This document shows, in pieces, positions 9,989 through 17,740 of a stretch of 64,000 bases of DNA (its first letter is position 1; the number at the start of each line of letters is the position of its first letter). This DNA comes from Planctomycetota bacterium (GTDB lineage: Bacteria > Planctomycetota > PLA2). Made by a program: the position numbers and the translations under genes. The notes below the pieces were generated by a model. It worked only from the letters and a program-made list of their open reading frames with translations. It ran no database searches and was not told where the DNA came from. The stretch spans positions 62,001 to 126,000 of the forward strand of contig JAJFFH010000019.1 in assembly GCA_021776735.1 (NCBI GenBank). Direction: 5' to 3'.

Positions 9989-9995
9989 TGGAGCG

Positions 9996-11072
9996 CTACC
10001 TGTCCGGTGGTTTTTTCGGAGTCGGGGGCTCCGCGGAATTCTCCGCGGGTTTCTCCGTGGGCTTCGCCGTGGGCTTTCTGGAAGACTCCTTCGCGGTCCC
10101 CTTGACCTTGCGCCATGCGTAGGCACCGCGCACGCGTTCTGGCATCGGGATCGCGCGCAGCTTGATCTGTTTGTCGCCGGGCCGGAAAAAAAACAGCTCG
10201 TGGTCGCCGCGGATTACCACAGCACCGTGGCGCCCGCCGAGGAAACTGATCCGGCAAGCGATCTCGGTGCTGTCCGGATGCCAGCACAGGTTCCACGCGC
10301 CGTGGGCGTAGAGCGCCGGATCGATCGCGTGCCAATCGATGCGCCGCGCCTTGCCGCTCTTGACATCGACGAGGTCGAGCCCGGCGGCGTGGCTTACGGC
10401 GAGTGTTTTTCCGTCCGGGCTAAACGACAGCTCCGAGACGTGAACGTTGGGCATGAGGACGCGCTCCGAACTGTCCTTGAACACATGCACGCGCACGTCG
10501 CTGCGCCGCATCTTTTCAAACCGTCGCGTGGGTGGATGCAGACTCGTGTAGGCGACGCTTTTGCCGTCGGGTGCGACCACAGGTTTGCGCGCCCCCTCGT
10601 CGGCATGGGTCAGCCGCACCGCCGCGCCACCGGCGATCGGCTTCTTGTAGAGCTGCCACGGACCGTCGCGCCGCGACGCAAACACAAGCGACTTGCCGTC
10701 GGGCGTCCACGCGGGATCCGCATCTGCCGCGGCGTGCTTGGTCAGGCGCTTTTGCCCGGGCTTGCCGGTCGCGGGGAGCAGCCAGATGTCCCGGTTGCCG
10801 TTGAGGTGATTGGCGATGAGCCACCGGCCGTCCTTCGCCCGCGCGCCGGAGCGTATCCCGCGCAACTCGGGGGCGGCCTTGCGCGCGCCCCCGTCGGCCC
10901 GAACCCAAGACGCGGTACCACGCTCAAAGACCAGGAGTTCCCAGGCCTTTGGATCGTGCGCCGCCGCGGGGTCAGCCTGAGCGACCGAGGCCAACAGCAG
11001 CGGAGCGAGGAGCGAATACGCCAGGAACGACCGGGTGTATTGGGCGGCGACGCATCTCATGCCTACAAGCAT
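9996..11072 (-). CDS. Secreted TolB-like beta-propeller protein
   Basis: About 358 residues. Repeated PD40-type motifs (DGKSLVFASRRDG, PDGKSVAYTS, SPDGKTLAVSHA) show a WD40-like propeller as in TolB and S9 peptidase N-domains. No peptidase catalytic domain follows. A signal peptide (SFLAYSLLAPLLLASVAQA) precedes it, so the protein is exported. Two starts are possible, ATG 11072 and ATG 11060; the first lies inside a copy of the dispersed element (GGCGATG). The C-terminus is a Lys/Pro/Glu-rich tail. The HEAT lipoprotein gene ends 47 bp upstream on the same strand, so an operon is likely. Confidence 0.8.
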   Translation of the reverse strand: MLVGMRCVAAQYTRSFLAYSLLAPLLLASVAQADPAAAHDPKAWELLVFERGTASWVRADGGARKAAPELRGIRSGARAKDGRWLIANHLNGNRDIWLLPATGKPGQKRLTKHAAADADPAWTPDGKSLVFASRRDGPWQLYKKPIAGGAAVRLTHADEGARKPVVAPDGKSVAYTSLHPPTRRFEKMRRSDVRVHVFKDSSERVLMPNVHVSELSFSPDGKTLAVSHAAGLDLVDVKSGKARRIDWHAIDPALYAHGAWNLCWHPDSTEIACRISFLGGRHGAVVIRGDHELFFFRPGDKQIKLRAIPMPERVRGAYAWRKVKGTAKESSRKPTAKPTEKPAENSAEPPTPKKPPDR

Positions 11073-11087
11073 CGCCGTCCGTCGGCT
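11068..11087 (-). repeat. 20-bp dispersed element over a start codon
   Basis: 16 of 20 bases match. The ATG of its GGCGATG core is one of two candidate start codons of the beta-propeller gene. It is followed upstream by a T6 run on the plus strand. Confidence 0.65.
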
Positions 11088-11119
11088 TTTTTCAGTCAAA
11101 CCTTTGTAACTCCCCCCGA

Positions 11120-12154
11120 TCAACCCCCGGTCTCCCCGGTCTCCAAAAGTCGTGCAGGGTGCAGGCGCAGGGCGTGCAGGCGCAGGGCGGCGCGGGACGC
11201 GTGGCGAACCGCGGCATCCGGGTCGTCGCGACCGGCGAGCAGCGCCATGCGGCAGGTCTTGTGGAACGCGCCCCGGGCGTGGCGCACGAGCTCTCGTGGA
11301 AGCGTGGCTCGCAGGGCGGGACGTGTGCGGGCGCGCAAGCCGCGGTCGAGGAACGCGACGAGCGCGCGGGGAGGGTGGCCGAGATCCGCGAGGCGTGCGG
11401 CGGCGCAGGCGCGCACGGGGGCGTCCCAATCCTGGAGCAGCGCGCGTAGGAGAGGAAGTGCCCGCGGCTCCGGGTCGGCGCGCAAGAGGAGGAGCGTGGC
11501 CTCGCGCTGCGCGGGATCCTCAAGCAGCAGGAACGCGTTTGCCGATTCGTCGGGGAGCTCTCGTGCGGGCGCGACGGGCCGCGGAGACGGTGCCTGCAGG
11601 GCTGTCCGTTCGAGTTCCCAGCCGCGCTCGCGGGCGAGGCGGTCCAGGACTTCCGCAGCGTGTGCGTCCCGGCGGGGATCGTTCTCCGGCCAGTCCAGCA
11701 CGCGCTGCTGAAAGATGCGCACATGCTCGCGGACGAGCGCCAAGTGAAGCACGGCGCCGCGCGTTCCGTCCGGAAACGACACGAGGGCGTCGGGATTGAC
11801 ATCGATCCCGGACGCGCGATCGACCGTGGCCGCGATCGGTCCCCGCGCGCGCACGTGGATCAGGATCGGTCCCGGCGCCGCACGGCCCATGAGCCGCCCG
11901 ACATCGGCGTGCGCACGCCGCGACGCACGCCGAAGCCTCCGCGGCGCAAACCGGCGATAGTGGCGCTCGAGACGCACCGCCGCCGCCTGCCCGTCGGTCA
12001 ACGAGAAAGTATCGGCCTCGATGCACGCCCCCAGGCAGCCGACAAGGGCACCAACCGCAATCGAAAGCGGCGCACGCGACGAGGCACGCAACGGCATGCG
12101 CGACGACACACGCGACCACATGCGTGACGACGTGCGCGAGGGTGTCGTCGTCAT
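11120..12154 (-). CDS. HEAT-repeat lipoprotein
   Basis: About 344 residues from ATG 12154 (other in-frame ATGs follow within 35 codons). A hydrophobic segment ending VGCLGAC offers a lipobox. The rest is alpha-helical, and the second half has HEAT-like repeats: ALPLLRALLQDWDAPVRACAAARLADLG and DDPDAAVRHASRAALRLHAL show the D-x-x-V-R pattern. HEAT proteins act as docking scaffolds; the partner here is unknown. It is probably co-transcribed with the downstream propeller gene. Confidence 0.7.
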   Translation of the reverse strand: MTTTPSRTSSRMWSRVSSRMPLRASSRAPLSIAVGALVGCLGACIEADTFSLTDGQAAAVRLERHYRRFAPRRLRRASRRAHADVGRLMGRAAPGPILIHVRARGPIAATVDRASGIDVNPDALVSFPDGTRGAVLHLALVREHVRIFQQRVLDWPENDPRRDAHAAEVLDRLARERGWELERTALQAPSPRPVAPARELPDESANAFLLLEDPAQREATLLLLRADPEPRALPLLRALLQDWDAPVRACAAARLADLGHPPRALVAFLDRGLRARTRPALRATLPRELVRHARGAFHKTCRMALLAGRDDPDAAVRHASRAALRLHALRLHPARLLETGETGG

Positions 12155-12308
12155 CGATCCGCCCGTGAGATGTCCACGGTCACCGATAGATCCCGGCCAT
12201 GATCCGAAATTAACGGACCCCACCCCCAGAAAATGCCGGACGTTGCAACCCGCACCGGTCCGCTTATGCTTGGCGGCGCGGGAGCTGAACCAGCGCAGGA
12301 GAATCCGA

Positions 12309-12833
12309 ATGAACTGGACCGAAACGCTCAAGACCGAAGTCGAGGACGCCTACAAGAGCACCCTCGGCCTGATGGAGATGGCCGAGGACAGCACACTCGA
12401 CTGGAAGCCCGGCACCGGCGACAACTGGATGACCACGGGCCAGCTCCTCAAGCACATCGAGACGGCCTGCGGCGCTTGCTTCAAGGGCTTCGCGACCGGC
12501 GACTGGGGCATGCCGGAAGGCATGGACCCGGCCGACATGAAGCCCGAGGACATGCTGCCGCCCGCCGAGACGATGCCCGCCGCAGCGAACATCGCGGAGG
12601 CCAAGGCAGCCCTCGAAGCGGACAAAAAGCTCGCACTCGGCATGATCGCGGAGAGTGGTGAGGAGCGGCTGCAAAACGAAGACACCACCGCCCCGTGGGA
12701 TCCGACGCCGATGAAGCTCGGCCGGCGCCTGCTCGGCATGGTCGGCCACCTCAACAACCACAAGGCACAGCTCTACTACTACCTGAAGCTGCAGGGCAAG
12801 CCGGTCAACACCTGGAACCTCTACGGTTCCTAG
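12309..12833 (+). CDS. DinB/YfiT-like four-helix metalloprotein
   Basis: 174 residues, the usual size for the DinB superfamily. The typical outline is present: an N-terminal helix, WKPGTGDNWMTTGQLLKHIE with a first metal His (LKHIE), and the C-terminal GHLNNHKAQLYYYLKLQGKPV, which carries the other two metal-binding histidines. These proteins bind Zn or Ni and include thiol-transferases and damage-inducible proteins; the substrate here is unknown. The start ATG 12309 has AGGAG 6-10 nt upstream. A perfect 11-bp hairpin follows the stop. Confidence 0.85.
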   Translation: MNWTETLKTEVEDAYKSTLGLMEMAEDSTLDWKPGTGDNWMTTGQLLKHIETACGACFKGFATGDWGMPEGMDPADMKPEDMLPPAETMPAAANIAEAKAALEADKKLALGMIAESGEERLQNEDTTAPWDPTPMKLGRRLLGMVGHLNNHKAQLYYYLKLQGKPVNTWNLYGS

Positions 12834-12855
12834 GTTCGGACCGACAGTGTCTCTT

Positions 12856-12881
12856 GCCGCCACGGCTAACGCCGTGGCGGC
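12856..12881. repeat. 11-bp perfect palindrome with TAAC loop
   Basis: GCCGCCACGGC and GCCGTGGCGGC pair perfectly around TAAC. It sits 23 bp after the DinB stop and 13 bp before the methyltransferase start. No T-run follows, so it is either a weak terminator or an intergenic palindromic repeat of the same style as 2561-2576. Confidence 0.7.
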
Positions 12882-12893
12882 TGAACCCAGACC

Positions 12894-13661
12894 TTGACAA
12901 CCGTGACCGATTCGCCGGGCATCCGCGGCTGCATGGCCGATCTCTACGACATCTTCGTCGATTGGGACGGCCGACTCGGTCGCGAGATGCCCGGACTTGT
13001 TTCCCGCCTGCGCGCGCACGGCGCGCAGCGCGTTCTCGACGCGGGCTGCGGAACCGGTCGTCACGTCGCCGCACTGCTCGAAACGGGATTCGACGCGCAC
13101 GGTGCCGACGCCTCCGAGGAGATGATCGAAAAGGCGCGCGCATTCACGAACGAGCCCGACCGTTTCTCTTCATGGCAAATCGGCGGGCTCCCTGATGTGC
13201 CCGCGACGCTCGACTCGTTCGATGCCGTCGTCTGTCTGGGTAACACGCTGTCGCTGATCGACAATCCCAAACGGGGCCTTGCCGCATTGCGTGCGGCGTT
13301 GCGGCCGGGCGGCCTGTTCATCGCGGGGCTCAAGGCTGTCGCCCTGCGGCGCGAGACAAGAGACCCCTACATGCCGCTGCTGCGGCGCGAGCACGAAGGC
13401 CGAGTACTACATTTCATTCGGTTCATCGAGTTCGACCGAGACGACGAACACGCGGCCTGGCTGCACATGGCAGTCGTTCGCAACCCGGACGAAGCACTGC
13501 TGCACAAGTCCACCCGCATTCGTGCGTGGAGCCCCGCGTCCCTGCGCACCGCGCTCGACGCCGCCGGCTTCGAAGATGTACGTATCAGCGCCAGCCTCGC
13601 CGATCCGGACGCGGCACCGAAAAGCGAAGACGTGTTTATCCACGCGCGGGCGCCGGCGTGA
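12894..13661 (+). CDS. Class I SAM-dependent methyltransferase
   Basis: 255 residues counting from TTG 12894; a GTG at 12903 is an equally good start. Rossmann-fold motif I VLDAGCGTGRH (about 47-57), the acidic residue at the end of strand 2 (GADAS), motif II around FDAVVCLGNTLSL, and LRPGGLFIAGLK are all visible, a normal small-molecule or protein methyltransferase of the Methyltransf_11/25 type. Its stop codon TGA overlaps the next gene's GTG start (GTGA), so the two are translationally coupled and probably work together. The substrate is not predictable. Confidence 0.85.
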   Translation: MTTVTDSPGIRGCMADLYDIFVDWDGRLGREMPGLVSRLRAHGAQRVLDAGCGTGRHVAALLETGFDAHGADASEEMIEKARAFTNEPDRFSSWQIGGLPDVPATLDSFDAVVCLGNTLSLIDNPKRGLAALRAALRPGGLFIAGLKAVALRRETRDPYMPLLRREHEGRVLHFIRFIEFDRDDEHAAWLHMAVVRNPDEALLHKSTRIRAWSPASLRTALDAAGFEDVRISASLADPDAAPKSEDVFIHARAPA

Positions 13662-14929
13662 CCCGCGCCGCACCGCCGCGGGCGCTGCCGTGGGCGTACT
13701 TCGCGTTCTCCCACCTCTCGTTGCTGTTGGCCCTGTTCATCACCGGCCTTTGGCCCGACGAGATCCAGGGGTTTTTCCTGAGCCCGCGACCGCTCGCGGT
13801 CGTGCACCTCCTGACACTCGGCTGGCTCACCTGCACCATCGTCGGCGCTACCTACGTCGTAGCCCCCATCGCGCTGGGCACGGAACTCCGCGCGCGCTGG
13901 TACGACTGGCTCGCTTTCCTGGCCCTCACGTTCAGCGCCTGGGGCGTCGCCGCCCACTTCTGGATGGAGGAGTACTCCGGCGTCGCGTGGTCCGGCCTCT
14001 TGGTGATCGCGTGCACGATCGGCCTCGGCGGCAAAATCGTCGCCGCACTGCGTCGGGCGCGCTGCCCCGGCGCCCTCAAGCTCCACGTCGGCCTCGCGTA
14101 CTTCAATCTCGGGCTCGCCGCGACCGCCGGGATGCTCCTCGCGATCAACAAGTACGCACCGTTCCTGACCGGCCGTCACCTGCAAATCGTCTTTGGCCAC
14201 GCGCATCTCGGACTCGTCGGCTGGGGCGTGATGATGGTCGTCGGCGTCGGCTATCGGCTCTTGCCGATGTATCTTCCCGCCGCACCGCCCAAGGGCTGGC
14301 CCACATGGACGACCGCGATCCTGTTCGAGGTCGGCACGATCGGCCTCCTGGCCGGATTCTGGTTCGATCTACCGATCAAACACGCCGCGGCGCTCTGCCT
14401 CGCCGCAGGCATCGGCCTGTTCTTGTTCCAGGTCGTCGCGATGCTGCGCCACCCGCGCCCGCCGCCCAAGAAGATGCCGCGCCCGGATCTCGGACGCCTC
14501 CATACGCTGCAGGCACTCCTGTACTTGCTCCTCGCAACCGGCCTCGGGCTGTTTCTGACGTTCGACCCCGACTGGCACATCGAGTGGACGATGGTTTACG
14601 GCGTCCTCGCGCTCCTCGGCTTTTTCGCGCAGCTCATCATCGGCATCACCGCGCGCCTGTTCCCCATGTTTTCCTGGCTCGAAGCGTGGGTCGGCTCGGA
14701 CTACAAGAAACTGCCCACGTCCCCCCACGCCATGGGCATGCGCGCACTACTCTGGATCACCCTCCTGACCTGGACCATCGGCGTACCGGTCCTGGCATGG
14801 GGCCTACTGAAGTCCGAGACACGCGTGGTCTCAACCGGCGCGTGGATCCTGTTCACCGGCGCCACCGCAACGGCCCTCAACGGGATTCTGGTAGCCCGCC
14901 ACTCCTGGCAGCGCCCGCGCGCCTCATAA
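13658..14929 (+). CDS. Polytopic membrane protein, heme-copper oxidase subunit I / NnrS-like
   Basis: 423 residues with about 12 hydrophobic segments. Conserved-looking histidines lie in or at the ends of helices: VHLLTLGWLT, AAHFWMEEY, KLHVGLAYFNLG, FGHAHLGLVGWG and RLHTLQAL. The pattern resembles the subunit-I fold of cytochrome oxidases and the NnrS family, which bind heme through such histidines, but the complete CuB ligand set cannot be confirmed by eye. It may be a heme-binding membrane protein rather than a full oxidase. The GTG start overlaps the methyltransferase stop by 4 bp. The N-terminal frame is open upstream but that part is not protein-like. Confidence 0.75.
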   Translation: MTRAAPPRALPWAYFAFSHLSLLLALFITGLWPDEIQGFFLSPRPLAVVHLLTLGWLTCTIVGATYVVAPIALGTELRARWYDWLAFLALTFSAWGVAAHFWMEEYSGVAWSGLLVIACTIGLGGKIVAALRRARCPGALKLHVGLAYFNLGLAATAGMLLAINKYAPFLTGRHLQIVFGHAHLGLVGWGVMMVVGVGYRLLPMYLPAAPPKGWPTWTTAILFEVGTIGLLAGFWFDLPIKHAAALCLAAGIGLFLFQVVAMLRHPRPPPKKMPRPDLGRLHTLQALLYLLLATGLGLFLTFDPDWHIEWTMVYGVLALLGFFAQLIIGITARLFPMFSWLEAWVGSDYKKLPTSPHAMGMRALLWITLLTWTIGVPVLAWGLLKSETRVVSTGAWILFTGATATALNGILVARHSWQRPRAS

Positions 14930-14939
14930 CTCATACTAA

Positions 14940-14962
14940 CGAAATGCGCGAAGCGGATTTCG
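14940..14962. terminator. Candidate bidirectional terminator
   Basis: CGAAAT-G-CGC, loop GAA, GCG-G-ATTTCG: a 9-bp stem with one mismatch between two convergent genes (stops at 14929 and 14969). It has A- and T-containing ends but no long T-run. Confidence 0.5.
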
Positions 14963-14968
14963 CAGGGG

Positions 14969-16012
14969 TCACCGATTGCGGTAACTGGCGTGACAGCTGC
15001 CGCAAGTCTTGGTCAGGCGCCGCAGCGCCTTCTTGGCCCGCATACCGGCGGAGGCATCGCCGTCCGTATGCTCTTTCAGCGAGTCACGCAGGTCCCTGCT
15101 GGCATCGAGGGAACTCTTCATCCACTCTTGAAAATCCGCCGGGTACTGCCGGGCGGTCTTGAAGTCGGCGCACGTCGTGAAGCGCTCGTACAGCTTTCCG
15201 GCTTCGTTGTACGCGTCGAGATCCGGATTGTCGGCGTCCGGCTCCCAGCGATTGCGCGCGAGGAGTTTCACGTTGTCGAACGTGCGGGTCAGATCGACCA
15301 TGCCCACGCGGAAATCGCCGACGCGATGTTCCGGCGGAAAGTCCCACCGGTGCGCACGCGTCTCGTCAGCCGAGGGCAGCGCCGCGTGGGCGATCGTGCC
15401 GTAGAGGCCCTCGTCGTATTTTTCCGACGTGCCGCACCACTGCCGCATCTCCGCGAGAACGCGCTCGCGCGACACGCCGTCGAGCAGCATGCGGCCGATC
15501 GCCGCCGCCGCCGGGCCGCGGTGCCGGCCGTGAAAACAGTGCACGAAGAACGGCGCGGGCAATTCGCGAAACGTCTTCGCGATTCGCAGGACCTGCTCGT
15601 CCGTCATCGCGCTGTAGCGGATCGGCATATGCACATAGCGCAGGCCGAGCCGGCGCGCGACCTCGTGGTCCGGCACCTTGCCGTCCACCGACAAAATCGT
15701 CTTCACCCCCATCGCCGCAAGCGCCCGCAACGCCTCCTCGCCATGCGGCTCCGCGCCCGCGACGATGTTCTTGCTCAGGCGAAAGACCCGGTGCAAGCCT
15801 TGGCCCTCCTGCGGGCCCCGCTCCGGGAGTTCAATCCGCACGCCGGCGGCGTACCCGCTCTGCACAGCGGGGAGCGGCTGCGCGGCGGACTCCTGTCGAA
15901 CACGCGGTTCCCGACACGCGATCAGCCCGAAGAGCAAGAACAAGGGCGGGGCGCACAACCTGACACAGCCAAGGACGGCGGTTCTTTTTTTTCGGTCTGT
16001 GCGGTAGGTCAT
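14969..16012 (-). CDS. Lipoprotein: dual-specificity-type phosphatase fused to a cytochrome c-type heme domain
   Basis: 347 residues from ATG 16012. The signal segment PPLFLLFGLIAC ends in a lipobox (C33). Residues about 75-200 form a protein-tyrosine/dual-specificity phosphatase-like domain: ILSVDGKVPDHEVARRLGLRYVHMPI, then the P-loop HCFHGRHRG with nucleophile C159 and R165. Residues about 235-347 are helical (KLYERFTTCADFKT..., WMKSSLDASRDLRDSLKE) and end in CGSCH, a covalent heme c site placed at the extreme C-terminus as in cytochrome c' and c556 proteins. The dispersed element encodes HTDGDA (about 315-320) just before the last helix. A phosphatase joined to a periplasmic heme protein is unusual; it may sense redox state or ligand. 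Confidence 0.75.
   Translation of the reverse strand: MTYRTDRKKRTAVLGCVRLCAPPLFLLFGLIACREPRVRQESAAQPLPAVQSGYAAGVRIELPERGPQEGQGLHRVFRLSKNIVAGAEPHGEEALRALAAMGVKTILSVDGKVPDHEVARRLGLRYVHMPIRYSAMTDEQVLRIAKTFRELPAPFFVHCFHGRHRGPAAAAIGRMLLDGVSRERVLAEMRQWCGTSEKYDEGLYGTIAHAALPSADETRAHRWDFPPEHRVGDFRVGMVDLTRTFDNVKLLARNRWEPDADNPDLDAYNEAGKLYERFTTCADFKTARQYPADFQEWMKSSLDASRDLRDSLKEHTDGDASAGMRAKKALRRLTKTCGSCHASYRNR
15053..15072 (-). repeat. 20-bp dispersed element in the phosphatase-cytochrome gene
   Basis: 18 of 20 bases match; sense strand; read as EHTDGDA in the loop before the final helix that carries the CGSCH heme site. Confidence 0.8.
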
Positions 16013-16185
16013 GCCCGCCCTGATGCAATCTCCATACCATCGCCGTGGGTACCGTTTCCGCATCGCCCGCGAGACGAAACGTGGCAAATCCGTAGCATTG
16101 CGGCGCAGCGGGTATCGACGGCGCTACAACCGTTCGGCCACCGCCGCGTCCGCGCCAAGCCCGTAAAGAGTACACTGACGCATCG

Positions 16186-17694
16186 ATGAGCCGCGCAGCG
16201 ACCAGTCCCACAAGGGCGGGAATCCCGACCGGCTGCCAAGCGGGCGCCCACCGGCAAAAGACAACCGCAGGCTGGCTTTTCGTCCTTGGCTTACTCGTGC
16301 CCTCCCTCCAGGCCGAGATGCTGGCCACCGAGGCCCGCAACGAGATGATCGACGGACTGGAAGAGCTGGCCAAGTGGTGCACCAAGGCCAAGCTGCTCAA
16401 GACGCGCAACAAGTTGTACGAACGTCTGCTTCAGATCGATCCCGATCACGCGACCGCGCGCAAATGGCTGCGGTACGCGAAGCGCGACGGCAAGTGGATG
16501 CGTCCACGGCCATATCGCGAGCCCCGCGACTACCAGCGCGAGTATCTGCCGGCGTTTCGCAAGCGGCACGCGGCATTGCTCACACGCGTGGTTGCGCCGC
16601 TGCTCGAGGCGATCCGGGCAGGGCCGGCGGCGCGGCGCGCCGAGGCGCTCGACGCGGCGATCCGGTATGCGCCCGAAGATTCCGCGGTGCGCAAGCTCAA
16701 CGGGGAGGTGAAGCACGGCGGGCGCTGGGTGCTGCGGGAGACACTGACGGCACTGAAGCGTCGGCGGACGCTGCAAAACCTGGCGGCCAAGGCGCTGCGT
16801 GCGGTGCCGGAGCCGAAGGAGAGCAGTCTCACCGCCACGGAAAAACGGCTCGGCTTGACCTGGAGGGCCGTACGGCAGGGCCAGTGGTGGCGCGGTGTAG
16901 CCACCACGGATGAGCGCGAGCTGCGCAACGCCTTGCGTGCGTGCGACGCCTCCGCAGGATTTATCGCGGCCGCGCTTCCGGACAAGAAGCGCCTCCTGTC
17001 GGGCACTGGAATGACGCGGTTCAACTACGGCCTCTACCTGCTCGACGGACGGATTCAAGGCACGACGTTTTGCGACGCGCATCCGAAGTTCACGGAACGT
17101 GAACGCAAGTTCTCGGCCCGCTTGGCGGGCACACACGTTCCTGGAACGCGGCAACAGGTGGCATGGAACTCCACGGAGAGAGGGCGACACGACAGTTCGA
17201 CGCGCACAGCGGTGGCCGTCTGCCTTGGACTGCGCTACGGAAAGACACCCGGCTGGGTCGCCGAGGGATTCGGCATGTATCTCTCACACCACCTCACCGG
17301 CACGCGGCTCACGACCTTCGTGGAACGCTCACGCTACGCGCGCGACAACAACGCCAAGCAGAAAATCGATCTTTGGGTCCGAATGCAGGCCCGCGGCTCC
17401 GACTGGCTCGACCTTGCCCGCGAGGCCCGCGAACCAAAACCGCCCGACCTGCGTTTCCTGATGCAGAAGGGCCTCAACCAGATGGATGTCAACGACCTCC
17501 TGCACTCGTACGCGGTGGCGGCGTTCTTCATCGAGGGGCGGCCCCGGCAAGCTTCGCGGTTTCTGGCTGCCGTTTGCGGCGAAAAGCCCGACATCGACCA
17601 GGCGCTCGCGTCGGTGTGCGACCTGTCGGTACCGCGGCTCAACGCGCGCGTCGGACGCTGGCTCAAGGAGACGAGCCGCCTCTCGGGAGGTTGA
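16186..17694 (+). CDS. Secreted protein with a degenerate peptidase-like C-terminal half
   Basis: 502 residues. A hydrophobic segment (GWLFVLGLLVPSLQA, about 29-43) suggests export. The first third is helical and TPR-like (KWCTKAKLLKTRNKLYERLLQIDPDHATARKWL). The second half contains GKTPGWVAEGFGMYLSHHLTG, which resembles the 'P-x-W-x-x-E-G-x-A-x-Y' glutamate segment of gluzincin peptidases; the HExxH helix that should precede it is replaced by STRTAVAVCLGLRY, so no zinc site is present. This looks like an inactive peptidase relative of unknown function. The hydrolase gene follows 46 bp later and may be co-transcribed. Confidence 0.65.
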   Translation: MSRAATSPTRAGIPTGCQAGAHRQKTTAGWLFVLGLLVPSLQAEMLATEARNEMIDGLEELAKWCTKAKLLKTRNKLYERLLQIDPDHATARKWLRYAKRDGKWMRPRPYREPRDYQREYLPAFRKRHAALLTRVVAPLLEAIRAGPAARRAEALDAAIRYAPEDSAVRKLNGEVKHGGRWVLRETLTALKRRRTLQNLAAKALRAVPEPKESSLTATEKRLGLTWRAVRQGQWWRGVATTDERELRNALRACDASAGFIAAALPDKKRLLSGTGMTRFNYGLYLLDGRIQGTTFCDAHPKFTERERKFSARLAGTHVPGTRQQVAWNSTERGRHDSSTRTAVAVCLGLRYGKTPGWVAEGFGMYLSHHLTGTRLTTFVERSRYARDNNAKQKIDLWVRMQARGSDWLDLAREAREPKPPDLRFLMQKGLNQMDVNDLLHSYAVAAFFIEGRPRQASRFLAAVCGEKPDIDQALASVCDLSVPRLNARVGRWLKETSRLSGG

Positions 17695-17740
17695 ACCGGT
17701 TTGCGCCGCCGCGGCGACTTATTGGTGATCGGAGGGTGCA

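Noticed and set aside
16030-16052. CATCGCCGTG upstream of the phosphatase-cytochrome gene
   Set aside because: Matches eight or nine bases of the element only; the following GGGTACC is unrelated.
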